Assembly (NCBI GenBank): GCA_005281725.1
Contig: SSBO01000012.1
Span: 3,454,194 to 3,518,193 of the forward strand
Source of the DNA: Wuchereria bancrofti
Taxonomy: Eukaryota > Nematoda > Chromadorea > Rhabditida > Onchocercidae
Length of the DNA stretch: 64,000 nucleotides
Direction of reading: 5' to 3'
Position numbers and translations under genes: made by a program. Below are positions 13,101-26,094 of this stretch, piece by piece. Positions within the stretch are counted from its first letter, which is position 1; each line of letters starts with the position of its first letter. The notes beneath the pieces were generated by a model. The model was given only the letters and a program-made list of their open reading frames with translations. It was not told where the DNA came from and searched no databases.

Positions 13101-14873
13101 ATGAAATTTAACTTAGGATGAACACAATCTCCATAATAGCTCAAAATATGCCGAAAGTGACGACGCAATCCCAGAAAAAAGAAATGATAATAATAATTTT
13201 CTGATGAGTTACACCAAATAAATGTGTAATCTACCTGGATAGTAACGCATAAACCCAGATTCCGAACAAAACATTTGAAAAGCGAGGTCATGCGTTTCTT
13301 CCTGATTTGTTCGGTATAAATGATCAATATTAGACCAATCTATCTTCAACAACACTTCCGGATCTGCAAATGTTTTCAACCGCAGCTTGTTTGTTTCTGT
13401 ATCAATTTAAAAAGAAAAAAAAATATCACATCAAGAAGGGGAAATATGAAAATTAAGAAATATGAAAAAAAAAAACTTTTTGATCCAAAAAATTTGGGTG
13501 AAGCACATATCATCAATGATTACATGCGGAGATTTATTGCAGCATGTATTGATTTATTCAAAATACAGCATAATGTGGAAGAATTCTGCTCACACAATAA
13601 GTATTTCTAATTTTGAAATATTTAGCTAAGCTACTTTCTTACTTCGGTCATAAACCGGTGTTGGAACATGAACAGCAGAAGAAAGTAAACTAGTTGGAAT
13701 TCCATACAAATTAGCATTCGGTGTTAAATTAAACCGTCGTGTGCTGTTTACCTGCAAAAAAACACTAAGGAAAGAAAACTAATAAGAGAGAATTAAGTGA
13801 GACATGCACAGTCTTCAAGAAATATATTGATGTGAATTTGCAAAGAATGAACAATAGGAAGAGTGGAAGACCCTCTATTTGATTTCTGGATTATTCTGAT
13901 TTCATATCTTCAAATTGGCATCTTTGTTACAATCGATATTTTTCGTTCCATTTATGTTTTACATAAGTTTATAATCAGGGACATAAATTCCGGAAAACTA
14001 CCTCGATAACGCTAGCGGTATGATCGTGCACATACACTCGGGCAGCATCAGTTTCTTGCTTAGCAGCCATGAAGCGTATGAAATGCGTGCTCGTCGGATC
14101 ATTTACATCGTGCTCAGTGAGATTAGCGAGATTACGTGATTCCAAGGATACTTTCGCTTCCTGAGTTTCACTTCTAATTCAAACTAGACTTAACATTCAA
14201 TATAATTATCTGCATAGCCACATTAATTTAGTCCTTTTGTTTTAAACAACTTGAATTTTAGGTGATAATTTTCGGTCAACCTTCACTGCTGATTTCATCT
14301 GCACATTTTCCTAATTTGAAAATAATAAATTTACCCATGCAACTTTAGCACGTCGTTTCAAATATGACTCGACTGCATTTTTTGCCCTTTTAAGCTCTTT
14401 TCGAGGATCAAATATTTCAACTTCGCCGTAATTTTTATACATCTGTAATGGTCCTGTTATGAGAAAATCAATTCTGTATAAAATAACCGTACTACCACAT
14501 CACGAAAATGCAAAAGTTAAAAAAAGAAAATGGAAAGCATACCGAAATTATATCACTTTCCCTGGTAGCATCACTAAACATTTCTTGCAGATGCTCGCTC
14601 AAAAGACTGGCCCATTTTTGCACACTGTACAATTTTAAAATTCAATTAACTTGAAAAGTTCAGCTTTGACTGATAAACCTAAGGAAGAAATTATCAAACA
14701 TGAAATTTAGGGTTGGATCTTAGGATAACAATATGGAACAAAATTATGATAAAAAAACTAAAAATTTACTTGAGTGTGAGTTGTTGTGTTGGTGAACTGC
14801 AGTGTAGTTGTAGTAGCAGCAGCAGCAGTAGCAATGGTATTCGTAACCAATTAACTGTTAACTGCGAAGCCAT
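4132..14873 (-). CDS. Voltage-gated calcium channel alpha2/delta subunit (CACNA2D / UNC-36 family)
   Basis: Auxiliary extracellular subunit that traffics and tunes voltage-gated calcium channels at synapses and muscle. Exons, 5' to 3': 14873-14770, 14624-14543, 14442-14335, 14160-14002, 13751-13643, 13396-13235, 13072-13006, 12758-12608, 12510-12433, 12241-12152, 11739-11599, 11087-10968, 10773-10645, 10393-10298, 10066-10037, 9918-9889, 9559-9443, 9243-9169, 8990-8910, 8778-8728, 8233-8159, 8100-7938, 7847-7676, 7544-7341, 7223-7047, 6780-6671, 6597-6419, 6286-6078 (or from 6339), 5908-5833, 5696-5585, 5335-5143, 5053-4906, 4663-4520, 4257-4132; about 1355 residues. The start gives a signal peptide with a Leu run. 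Then come the VWA_N region, ending in FMRYYPA, and a VWA domain with MIDAS motif DMSGS at about 280-284 and ITDG at about 437-440. A Cache-like segment (NNGYVMFHP) and a Cys-rich delta part follow, ending in a short hydrophobic tail suited to a GPI or membrane anchor. The VWA sequence resembles alpha2delta-3/4 most. I cannot decide between unc-36 and tag-180. Exons 22, 25 and 28 have alternative splice choices. Confidence 0.94.
11599..11739 (-). other. In-frame 47-codon candidate cassette exon within the VWA domain
   Basis: The exon has an acceptor ending ATAG and a GTAAGT donor, and both boundaries are phase 0, so skipping keeps frame. Joining the flanking exons directly gives AFETLMK followed by [18 protein letters not shown], which matches the usual alpha2/delta spacing before ITDG. 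The extra 47 residues are therefore an insertion relative to the family I know, and probably optional. Confidence 0.6.
14808..14834 (-). repeat. CTG/CTA trinucleotide run coding the Leu core of a signal peptide
   Basis: On the minus strand the run reads as consecutive CTG and CTA codons and supplies the Leu-rich hydrophobic core of the alpha2/delta signal peptide (residues about 14-21). Length change in units of three would keep the frame. Confidence 0.8.
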
Positions 14874-17386
14874 TTCGGTTTTTTCCAGAATCTAGTAATT
14901 CATCTATTTTTGATTCACAATCCGGCTGCTTGGATATCACTTCATCCGCCGTTGTGCTCGTCAAAAGAGGAGAGACGCTAGTGATCTCACTGATAAAAAT
15001 GATAGCTTCAATTTTTGGAAAAAAGAAAATTATTTGGTTGGATATGAGGTGGTCACACAAAACAGTCCAGCTATTAAATGATTCTGTTCTCATAGGAATG
15101 AGTTAACTTAAGACATCTTATGAAGATGATGCTAATCAGAAATCATTTCTATCAAGTTTCAGAAACAATAAATATGTTTAGTTCTTTGGGGAATTTCAGA
15201 GATACTTTTCGAAATGTTTAGCAAAAACCTTCGGAAAAAGAAAACATAAGAGATGAACCAGTGAGAATATTAAATTTGGAGAAAAATTGTTTTTGATACG
15301 CTTGGAGATCGGATTGCAAAGGTACAAAATATAGTATTATAGGGGCTGACATTTATGAAATACGAATTGAAAATGATTAAAATTTGCATTACATGGAATT
15401 AAGAAGTGTATGGCATATAAGGCCTGCAAAAAAAAGAAGCAAATAAAATGACGCACAAAAAAACTTGAAAAGCATAGTGAGAAATATGAAACTTTCAGCA
15501 TCATTTAATTAGCAACACACTTCTAATATTAATTAGTCGAAAAAAGCAAACTTAGAACTTGGGCAATTTCCACTTAATTTTTCTAATTGTCATCACTTCT
15601 GTTGAATGGTTCCACTATCTTTCATTTTTGCTTTCCTTATCTAATTGACATAGTACTACCGCTCTAATTTAAGTTCACTGAGTGATGCAACATAATCTTG
15701 ATTAGATATTTTATTACTGGTCGTTGGCAGACGATTACCATGACCAGGATCATCATTAAACCACTTGGATAAGCTATCCATTATGAGGAAATTGTAGTAG
15801 GCATGTGAAGATGAATGAATGAATGCCTCAGCATTCAAAATTTAACGGTGATTCTATCCATCTATCAGCTAAATTTTGCGAAATAGAAAAGCTTATCGTA
15901 GAAGCAATAGCTGCTTTCATTTTCAGCTTTAAAATGAGGTGCTTTCTTCGAATCGATTTCTGCTAAATGTTTGTAATAGCACCGCAATACATCCATTCTT
16001 TTAGCCCACAAACAGCTAGCTATATGATAACACACATAGTCTGATTCTATGCTATCACCCACCCGATGTGGACCCATTCATGACCTAATCCGTTATCGCT
16101 TTTACTTGCAGGTATTTATTTGCGCATTTTGTTACAAAAGCAAAAATGCATTGAATCATGCAGTTGGCTTTCTGTGAGAACTGTCTCTTTTATGGTTATG
16201 ATACATTTGGCCTCACTTCTATCAAAAGAAACGAGATTGATCTATTCTGAGTGCTGCATATTCCTGAAATTTTGATGGCACAAATATATTTTCGATTAGT
16301 ATTGCTTCATTCTCTTTCAGATTATTCCTTCGCTTTCACGTGGTTTTACGGAAATACATATTTTCTTGGTTGAAGTAGTGATAGCATCAGAAACAATTAA
16401 TCTTGAGATAAATGCGCTAAGACAAAGTACATAAGAATGTTAATTATCAAGACAACTGTGACTTGATTCTGATGATACATTTGGCTTATCTCCGTATATC
16501 TAATTTCGAATAACTGACGTGCATAAATAGTGCACATTCAAATTAGGTGCGAAAATAACTGGAAACGATTCTACAGAAATATTTAAAGCACGGATAAAGT
16601 ATGGAGCAATCTAAATCGGAAGTTTGCATCACTATATGGAATGTTGTATCACATAGATGCAATCTCCCTCCGAACGTCCAGCAGGAAAAGCTCATGACAA
16701 GGCAATTCTCCGCTTTGACCTGTTGATCTGTAGCAAAAAAAGAAGCGGCTGATGCATTGTAAGAGAAAGAGAGATACCACGAGCAAACTATATGCAACCC
16801 TAAACCAACAGTTGAAAATGGGGAATAGTTACAATATTGCACTGTCCCAAAGTTTTGTCTACCTGTCCAGTATGCATTCAATTGTATTGCGCCCCACAGA
16901 ATGCTCTAGAGTTGGTCAGTTATTGGAATATGGGTCAGATCTTATGGAGGCTGTTACAGAACTTAGAACCATTCCTCGGATTATTCTGTTCCACTTTTCT
17001 TGCCATGATTTAAGTTCCCTGCATTCATTAACCAACAAGATACTTGGATTCTTATACTAGTGTCAAACAAATGTGTTTGAACACTCACTTTGAAATTGGA
17101 GTTAGAATTTTATATATAAACCGATGACCGTATTTTCCATGAGACACAAAATTTTCAAGGATGGACTGCGTTAACTCAAGTATCGGGTTCAGTGAGTTTT
17201 TATTGCAGACTTGAAGTTTTGCTATAAAGTGAGTATTTGTTGGTGTTTGGACTTGTTTATTGAGTCGTTTTCGTCTATGCACTCTTTTGCTTTGCTTATA
17301 TTTATGTACAAATTTCGTTGACTATTGCTTAATCGGCAGTTGAAGTTGAAAAAAAATTTTTTATTGAAATTTTAGGGAGTTCCGAA
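14874..17386. other. Divergent intergenic region between the alpha2/delta gene and ddb-1
   Basis: The region must hold the promoters of both flanking genes, but I see no TATA-like or other site I would defend. Minus-strand open frames at 15656-15838 and 15865-16077, and overlapping frames on both strands at 16543-17060, resemble no family I know and lack convincing splice partners. Confidence 0.5.
17359..17375 (+). other. Probable spliced-leader trans-splice acceptor of ddb-1
   Basis: A T-rich tract ends in TTTTAG 11 bases upstream of the ATG at 17387, with no matching donor nearby. This is the expected form of a nematode SL acceptor. Confidence 0.6.
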
Positions 17387-20300
17387 ATGGCCCTCAGCTA
17401 CATTGTGACAGCCTACAAACCAACAGTAGTGACCCATGCTTTGGTTGGTAGTTTTATTGTTCCTACGGAACTAAATTTAGTGCTAGCGAAAACCAATCGC
17501 GTGGAGCTGTTTTTGGTCACACCGGAAGGACTGAAGCCTCACAGAGAATGTCCAGTGTTTGGACGCATCGCAACAATAAAATTGTTCAGGGCACCGGGTG
17601 AGGTATGAATTCTTATCTCTTAAATCTTTGTATGATCTTGGTCTGTGATGGTCTTACTGGTGTCACAAGCCGATACTATAAGAGATCTGTTTCCACATTG
17701 AAGCACGGAGGATAAAAAAGTCAGGCAAAGATAGCAGCTATTTTTCGTTTGATTTAGGTGCAACTGAAAGAGGAACTGATAGAAAAGTTGGGTGAATTGT
17801 AGGATGTGGATAGCTTGCTAATCCTGACAGCTAAGTATCACTTGGCTATAATCCGTTGGACACCAACGAGCGAGTTGCGTACACGAGCTTCAGGACATAT
17901 TGTGGATCGAGTTGGACGACCATCCGAAACAGGAATGATAGCAACTGTTCATTCATCAGGAGTAAGATATCCTTTAGTTGTGTTTAGCTATCGAAAGATG
18001 GCTATCAAAAAATGGTGCGTTTAGAATTTTTTAGTTGCTAACTTGCCTAAGGAAACTAATTCCTTACACATAACAGATGACAGCAACTTTATTTTTCACA
18101 TTCCTTGTAGTTGATGGTGTTTCGTTTATATGATGGCCTTCTGAAAATAGTACAGTGGAACGAAGGGAAGGACCTACGTGGTTTCAATGTTAGATGTGAT
18201 GATTTATACATCGTTGATATAACATTTATGTCTGATCCTGGTAATCACTAATTTTCTACAGGAATTATTAAGTTTTGGGGAGAGGGAGGGGGAGGCTGGT
18301 TGTAGTTTTATAGCAGAAAAGTTTTTACAGATATAATCTGACGATTGAACACTTTTAACTGGTCATCTCTTTCAGACCGTCCAACACTTGCCTACATATA
18401 CCAGGACGATAATGGACGTCATATAAAGGTAGTTACTCTTAATATTGATGATAAAGAGCTCAGCTCTCCTCTTTGGAAGCACGATAATCTCGAAGGGGAA
18501 GCGAATATAGTGATTAGTGTTCCAGAACCTGTAGGTGGATGTCTCATTGCAGGCCCCGATGCAATTTCCTATCATAAAGGTGAGCTTTTCGTTCATGCTG
18601 GATTTCAAACTCACAAATCCAGTTTCACTCTATGCTAATCTGTTCTGAATTACAGCCACGTGTACATTAGGAAAATCTTTCACAGTATGACGATATGGTA
18701 ATATGTGGAATGAGGAGTGATTATACTGTAAATTGTATATAAATTGTATATAGTTACATGTAGTAATTCATACCTAGACCATTACCCGTTCCATTATATT
18801 CACAACTTCATTAGATTAATAGCGTTCCATATATACTTCTCTGATTCGGGCTGTACGATTCAAGTTTTGCTTAATTATTTGATATGATTATTACCGTTTA
18901 TATACGTGTAACCACAATAATAAAAGTTATACTGCCTTAGCCTTAGTCAAAAAATAGGATTCGAAATGTCGATCTGGAAGTGCGAAAAAACAAAAAATTT
19001 GTGATAATAGTCTTGTCTTCACTTCTTTTATTCCTTGTTTCTATTTGCTGTTTAACAAACCTACCTATTTGTAGATCTTTGGCAGAATCACAAGCTTAGG
19101 CTTCTAAAACTTCGAGTGATTTTCACAAACAACCTTTTTAGCGCACTATAAATTAGTTGTTTTAGGTGGTGATGATGCTTTGCGTTATGCAGGAGTGCCT
19201 GGATCAAGACTTCACAATACTCACCCAAATTGTTATGCTCCAGTTGATCGTGATGGACAACGTTATTTATTGGCTGATTTAGCTGGCAATTTGTATATGT
19301 TGTTGTTAGAGCTGGGCAAAGATCAAGAACAAGATGAGAACTCAGCTGTGATTGTGAGGGATATGAAGGTTTGAATTGAAGCATTCTATAGCAAGTAGCT
19401 TGTTTCTCGTATTTTATAATTATTGTGGTGTATCTTCCCTGTGCAATTATTACTGCTTGACCTGAAAAAATCCGAAGTTGAGAATTTCCTATTTGGAAAT
19501 GACCTTTAATTATAGTTCCATTTTTATAGCTAGTCATACTGAAGTTCAATGTAATTTTATGATTTGAAGACAATCTCATTAGTGTAAGACGTCATTAATA
19601 TTCATATTCAGTCAGATATTGCTAATTTTCGTGTTTTTTTTTTGGCATTTATCTCAAAAGAGAAATTGTTAAGTCATTTAGTGTGTGTAGCAACGGTGTG
19701 TGCACAGTTTCATTGTTTAATGTTTGAATTGTGTTTGTTTTTGTCTTTCATTGATTTTATGCAGGTCGAAAGCTTGGGGGAGACTTGTATAGCAGAGTGC
19801 ATGTGCTATTTAGATAATGGGGTCTGTTTTATTGGTTCACGTTTTGGTGATAGTCAGTTGATACGTCTCAGTACAGGTTTGTTTTTTTAATAGAACACGC
19901 ATGTTATACAAAATGATTTCTCTAATTTCTTGGAAATTTTGTACGAAAAGTCTTGAGTGTAGATGATAATGGAATTTATCTCAGGTCTTTTTTTGTGAGT
20001 ATAGCTGATTGTAACTGCGTCGAAAAAATTTATTTTTCATAATGAGTAGAAATCTTCCAAGGAAATAATTTTTAATATCAGGAATGCAATATATTTAATG
20101 TAAAAGCAATAGTGATACTTTCAGACTTTCGATTCCAACACATTTGGTTCTATTCTTTCTCATGTTTATTAAAACCGCTTGGCTTCTTACTTAGTTTTCT
20201 TTTTCTTTGATTTAGAACCGCGAGCTGATGGTACGGGCTACATATCTTTGTTAGATAGTTATACAAACCTGGCACCAATAAGAGATATGACAGTAATGCG

Positions 20301-23300
20301 GTGTAATGGACAACAACAAATCTTAACATGTTCTGGAGCTTACAAAGTAAGTTTGTCTGTTTCAATACCATAGTCTCAAATAAACATGCTCATTTATTAA
20401 TCCGTAATCGATAAAAAAACAAAGTGGGTAAACGAAAGAAAATTGAAGTGTGGTCGATAAAAAAAAAACAAGACTTTGCATCATTTCACCTCTTTCATAA
20501 TTGCGTATGTGAAATCTCGCTGAAAACTTCACCGACATATTTTTCAGGATGGTACCATTCGTATTATTAGAAATGGAATTGGGATTGAAGAATTGGCCTC
20601 TGTAGAGCTAAAAGGCATCAAAAACATGTTTACCCTTCGTACACGTGGCGATGAGTTTGATGATTATCTAATTCTCAGCTTTGATAGCGAAACACATGTG
20701 CTATTTATTAATGGAGAGGAGTTAGAAGACACAGAAATAACAGGTAATTTCACATTAATCATGGTTTACAGTACTAATTTTATCATTGCATTTATTTTTC
20801 CAGCTTAATATTAATAAACTTGGTTATATTTTACATTTTGGCTACGTAAGTTTCACCACCTCGAATTCTGAATTCAGTATGTGGTCCCAATTATTTATTT
20901 TCAGATTTGATCAATTGTTTTTAATTGTAGGTTTCGCAGTTGACGGTGCAACCCTTTGGGCAGGCTGTCTGTTCCATAGTAAAACAATTTTGCAAGTAAC
21001 ACATGGGGAAGTAATTCTTATTGATGGCGATAATATTCAAGTGTGGAAATCTCCGAAGTGGATCACGCTTGTTGCTGTCAATGAAATAACTGGCATGAAT
21101 TTGTTATTGATCTCAGATCTTTCATTATAATAATGTAAACTAACTCAATTATCGCACTGAGAATGATAGAGGGAAAAAATTCATTTTATTGAGCAAAAAA
21201 GAAAAAAAAGTGATAGATGAAACGTGAAATAAGATAAGATGTAGTCTTGTCTAATTTTCAACATGATTTTTATTCTGCAAAATCTTACTACTCTTAACAG
21301 AATTGTGCATTGATGTGGAATAGAATTGAGCAAAAATTTTCAGCTTTATAAGCTAAACTATGATGAAAGATCTACAGGTCAGTTGGTGGTAGCTTGTGGA
21401 GCTCTCCTGATATATCTAGAAGCGAATTCTGCGGGTTTTAAAGTGATCACCCAAATAGAATGCGAATTTGAAATTTCTTGTATTGACATTACTCCTATTG
21501 GTAAGTTATTCGTTCGTTTGAATTCTTTAGTAGTATTTGAAAGATGACAAGTATGAAAAATGAAGAGTAAAAAGTTCTTCAGTACTAAATTCTGCGAGCC
21601 CATATTCTGTTATTCACTTATAAATCTAACTTCACAAACTATCCTTTCAAACTTTTCTTTGACTTCTGACAAGTTTTTCATCCTATTTTAATGAAGCAAG
21701 AGGATAGATGATTTCTTATATACAATACTCTTGTCTAGAATGGTTACAATTCCTATTTTAAGGGAAAGGTACACTGCGTTCCGAAATATGTGCTGTTGGC
21801 TATTGGACTGATCTTTCGGTTGCGTTACGTGCTTTGCCTCAGTTGGTGGAAGTAGTTCGGGAAAAAATAGCTGGTGATATGCTCTCTCGATCTATTATGT
21901 TGAGCCCAATGGAAGGGCACGTTTATTTGCTGGTGGCGCTTGGAGATGGAACGGTGCATTATTTTCAAATTGATATGAAAACTGGTTAGTCTGAAGTTCC
22001 TCAAGTATTTGTGTTAAATTCTGTTGGTAATCATCGGGCATCTGTTCACATACTCATTTTTTTCACCTTATTTTCATTTTAAATTAACACGAAGTAGTTT
22101 CGTGTTTCAGTATGAGCGGACGCATGCTGCACGCTACTTTTCTGTTATCGAAAGATTTGTATTCATTCCTTATACGACGCGAGAAGTGTATTCACTTTTC
22201 CATGTAGGAATAAGTCATATATTTTGTTGATATATTTAACTTCAGGTGCTCTTTTGGATCCAAAAAAAGCAACTCTAGGGACACAACCAATACATTTGCG
22301 TAAATTTCGGTCTCGATGTTCTCCAGTTCATAACATCTTTGTATGTAGTGATCGGCCAGCAGTCATTTATTCTTCGAATCAGAAACTTTTATTTTCCAAT
22401 GTAAATCTTAGAATGGTTTCTACAATGACACCGCTTTATGCAGAAGCTTATCCAGATGCGTTGGTACTTACTGATGGACATTCCTTGGTTATCGGTTAGT
22501 CCTAGTCATTAATCAGATACTTTTTTGGAGAATTTTATGTTGATTTCCGTTGTTTTCTTTCTTTTTTTGAGGTGAAATAATATCGGAAAACCTCCTTTTC
22601 AGGTAGAATCGATGATATTCAGAAGCTTCATATTAGAACAGTTCCACTAGGTGAAAGTCCTTCTCGAATTGCTTATCAGCCGGAAACGAATACAATTGCT
22701 GTAATTGTTGAACGATTAGAAGTGATTTTGTTTTTGTTCTTTTATGTGGTGTATATTTTCTTTTTCAACCGTCCAATGAAAAGATCGACGAAACCAGTTT
22801 TACTTGATCGTGGGAAATCAATGCTTAATATGCAATAAGGAATGTTTATTTAATATTCCCCAGTATAAGCTAAGCCATGTGTTTTATTTTCGCTTCCCTG
22901 CAGTTTGTGGACGCCATGGGGAAACATCATTTTGGGCAGTGTGCATCAAAAAATGCGATGGAAACATCAAGTAGTCGTCTGAGCTCCATGAGGCGAGAAC
23001 CTACTCCGGAATGTTTGGCTGAAGAAATGGAAGTGAGCAGTTCAGACAAATTAAGGCCCAGTTAATTAGAGCGCGTTTTTCATAATGCATACATTGAATT
23101 AATTACAAAACAATCGTTAAAATTGGTTAGAAATCATGAATTTAGATCTCAGGTATTTCATTTTGAAATCTTCGCCATAGTACGCATGTTTTGAAATTGA
23201 AATGTTTGATTTTTTTTCTGTTCGCATACTTGCTATGGATTCATTAAGATTACAGGTCAGTTCAGTTTTGTTGCTGGATTCCAATACATTTGAAATATTA

Positions 23301-26094
23301 CATTCGCATGAACTTGAAGGCAGCGAGATGGCAATGTCGCTGACTTCTTGTCAACTGGGAAATGATAGCCAACCTTATTTCGTTGTGGGTACTGCAGTTA
23401 TCATGTCTGATGAAACGGAATCTAAAATGGTTATTTGCACTGCATCTGTTCTGAGTTATTATCTTCTTGTTTTGTAACTTTCACTTATACATACAGATTT
23501 AGTTCTTCAAATCAGTGACAGCTTGTGATTGCAGGGCCGTATCATGATGTTTCAAGCGTCAGAGGGACCGGAACGCATGCGTTTAGTGTATGAAAAAGAG
23601 ATTAAAGGAGCCGCTTATTCGATTCAGTCTATGGATGGTATGGAAAATCAACTCTTGAAAACATTTCATTTGGTTCCGTTATTTAACATTTGAAACTTCA
23701 AATTCGAAAATCTGAAGATGAAAAAAGGAAGAACATTTCTTACCATTTCTGACGTCCTAATTAACTGAAGAAGCATCTTTTATGATAAGAAGGGAGATGT
23801 TGTAAAAAGCTTCTGTGCTCAAGTTATTTTATCGTATTCGAAAACTACGAAATTACAGGGAAGCTAGTGGTTGCAGTTAATAGTTGTGTTCGGTTATTTG
23901 AATGGACTGCGGACAAAGAATTGCGATTGGAATGTTCAGATTTTGATAACGTTACTGCACTATATTTAAAGACGAAGAATGACTTAATTTTGGTTGGCGA
24001 TTTGATGCGGTCTCTTTCTCTTCTTTCCTATAAATCGATGGAATCAACGTTTGAAAAAGTAGCTAGGTAAAGAGCTTATTTGTCTTTTATGTTTAGATAA
24101 GGGTAGCGAGAAAAAGCGAAGAGTTCTGTCTGTTTCATCTATCTGACTGGTATCCATACTTTTAAAACTTGATGTGTATTAGTCTGTTTTACGTCGACGA
24201 GTGATTTTACTTCTTAAATCTTAAAGATTTTGGGTTGTGATAGTGCAATATTAGTTTTTTTTTCTTATGTTATTAATAATTATTTTATGATTTCAAGAGA
24301 TTTTATGACAAATTGGATGTCCGCATGTGAGATAATTGATTCCGACAACTTTTTGGGTGCCGAAAACTCGTATAACTTATTTACGGTAATGAAGGATTCA
24401 TTTACAGTGTTCAAAGAGGAGGGAACAAGATTACAAGTAATTAATGTTTTCATTCCATCCTCGAAAATTTGCAGTATGTTGTATTCAAATGGAGGTAACG
24501 TTTGATGACGATCACATCTTCCTTTCAAAAATTTTGCATTTTAACGGGTATTGCAAAATATATTGGAAGACATTTCTTCAGGAATTAGGATTATTTTATT
24601 TGGGTGAAATGGTTAATGTATTCTGCCATGGATCTTTAACTGCTACCCAAGTTGATGTGGCGCCATTGTATCATTCTTCAATTTTGTATGGTACTTCAGA
24701 TGGTGGTATAGGAGTTATTGTTCAAATGCCGCCAGTGCTTTATACGTTTGTTTTGATTACTCTAATAAAATTTATGACGGCCTCAGTTTTTAATTGAAAG
24801 AACTTTCTCTTTCTGGTTCTACAATTGGAAGTTAAGAGTGAACTTTGATTTCAGCTTCCTACAAGACGTTCAGAAACGTTTGGCTGAATACGCAGAAAAC
24901 TGTATGCGAATTTCGCACACACAATATAGAACATTTGAAACAGAGAAACGAAGTGAAGCTCCAAACGGTTTCATCGATGGTGATCTAATCGAGAGTCTTT
25001 TGGATATGGGCAAAGATTCTGTGGAACAGGTCGTTAACGGTCTTAAAATGCCGTTGTTGAACAGTAAGAATACATTATTTTTGTAATTTGTATTTCCTTG
25101 ACTGCTTGCAAATACAATCCATATTTGTTTGTCCATCCCCTAACTTTTTTCTAAGTGATAAAAAGGGTCATTTAGATATTTTAATTTTCCAAGAATGCAT
25201 CCTTCTAACTGATGCTTAAAGGAAAGTTCTGCTTATATTATTATAAACTCTGGTACTATAAGTAGAATTTTTATTGAATTCTCAAATAAAGCAGCTGAGA
25301 TTCTTTTAATTACGGAGAGTGGATTTTGCTCAAATCTCTCAAGTTTAAAAGTATTTTAGTTGAAGGTAAGTATTTTGACGTGACAAGAACTTTGTGACAA
25401 AGATTTATGTAGAAGTTTACTCTGAAAATTGAATATTTTTGAAAATAATATCAGCTCAGAATTATTTCTTAAGAGGCTTGATTTGCTGAGAAAGATGCAG
25501 AGAGAAAGAAGAAAAGAACGAATACGACATAATCAGAATTACTGGGAAATACATTAAATGGATAGATAATTTTGATAACTGTGACTTATCCTATAATGAA
25601 GGTAGTAGGTTGAGTTATCTCAATGAGCTGCATTTGATATCCTTGCATACGGTGATAGCCGATGTGCTATCTTGACCACAACCACTTCACCACTTTTGAT
25701 TACTTTCTGTTCTTACTACAGGCTAGCTAAGAAAAGAAATTCAAAATTTAAGTCTAAAAAAGGATAAAGATAAAGTCTCGTAGTGCATGCTTCATTATCA
25801 GAAAGTAATGTATCATCTAATTTGGTCTTTTGAGTTGTATCACTCTTCCCAGTAGCACCAGTCTTTCTGTTTGAACTAAGTAGCACAAGACGTGGTATTT
25901 CTTTCTCCTTGTGTCGAACCCTTTAGTAAAGTATCTAAAATTTCCAAATATTCACAACGAATAAATTGTTTTATGCAGTAACATGAGTAATCACATTACT
26001 TTCAGGTATATCTTCGTCTGAAACTACTGAACTAGTGGATGCATTGGCAGAAGATGTGTTAAAGCTTGTCGAAGATTTATCAAGGATACATTAG
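17387..26094 (+). CDS. ddb-1: DNA damage-binding protein 1, CUL4 E3 ligase adaptor
   Basis: DDB1 links substrate receptors (DCAFs) to CUL4-RBX1 and acts in nucleotide excision repair, replication licensing control and protein turnover in the nucleus and cytoplasm. Exons: 17387-17602, 17803-17961, 18111-18240, 18376-18579, 19166-19368, 19765-19876, 20216-20346, 20548-20743, 20931-21092, 21378-21500, 21763-21984, 22246-22494, 22603-22721, 22904-23032, 23256-23429, 23535-23637, 23859-24066, 24298-24436, 24582-24745, 24855-25063, 26006-26094. The product is 1146 residues, against 1140 in human. The whole length aligns by eye: [76 protein letters not shown], and [10 protein letters not shown] near the C terminus, ending in SRIH. 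This covers the three beta-propellers and the helical C-terminal domain. Intron 9 appears to start with GC rather than GT. The last intron is 942 bp. Confidence 0.97.

Noticed and set aside
12905..13327. 140-codon minus-strand frame
   Set aside because: It runs through real alpha2/delta exons in a different frame and through the intron between them.
16543..17060. Overlapping open frames on both strands upstream of ddb-1 (112 and 102 codons)
   Set aside because: No family similarity, no splice partners, and overlap of frames on opposite strands suggests chance.
19088..19579. 163-codon minus-strand frame
   Set aside because: It is antisense to ddb-1 exon 5 and its flanking introns; the plus-strand DDB1 homology explains the openness.
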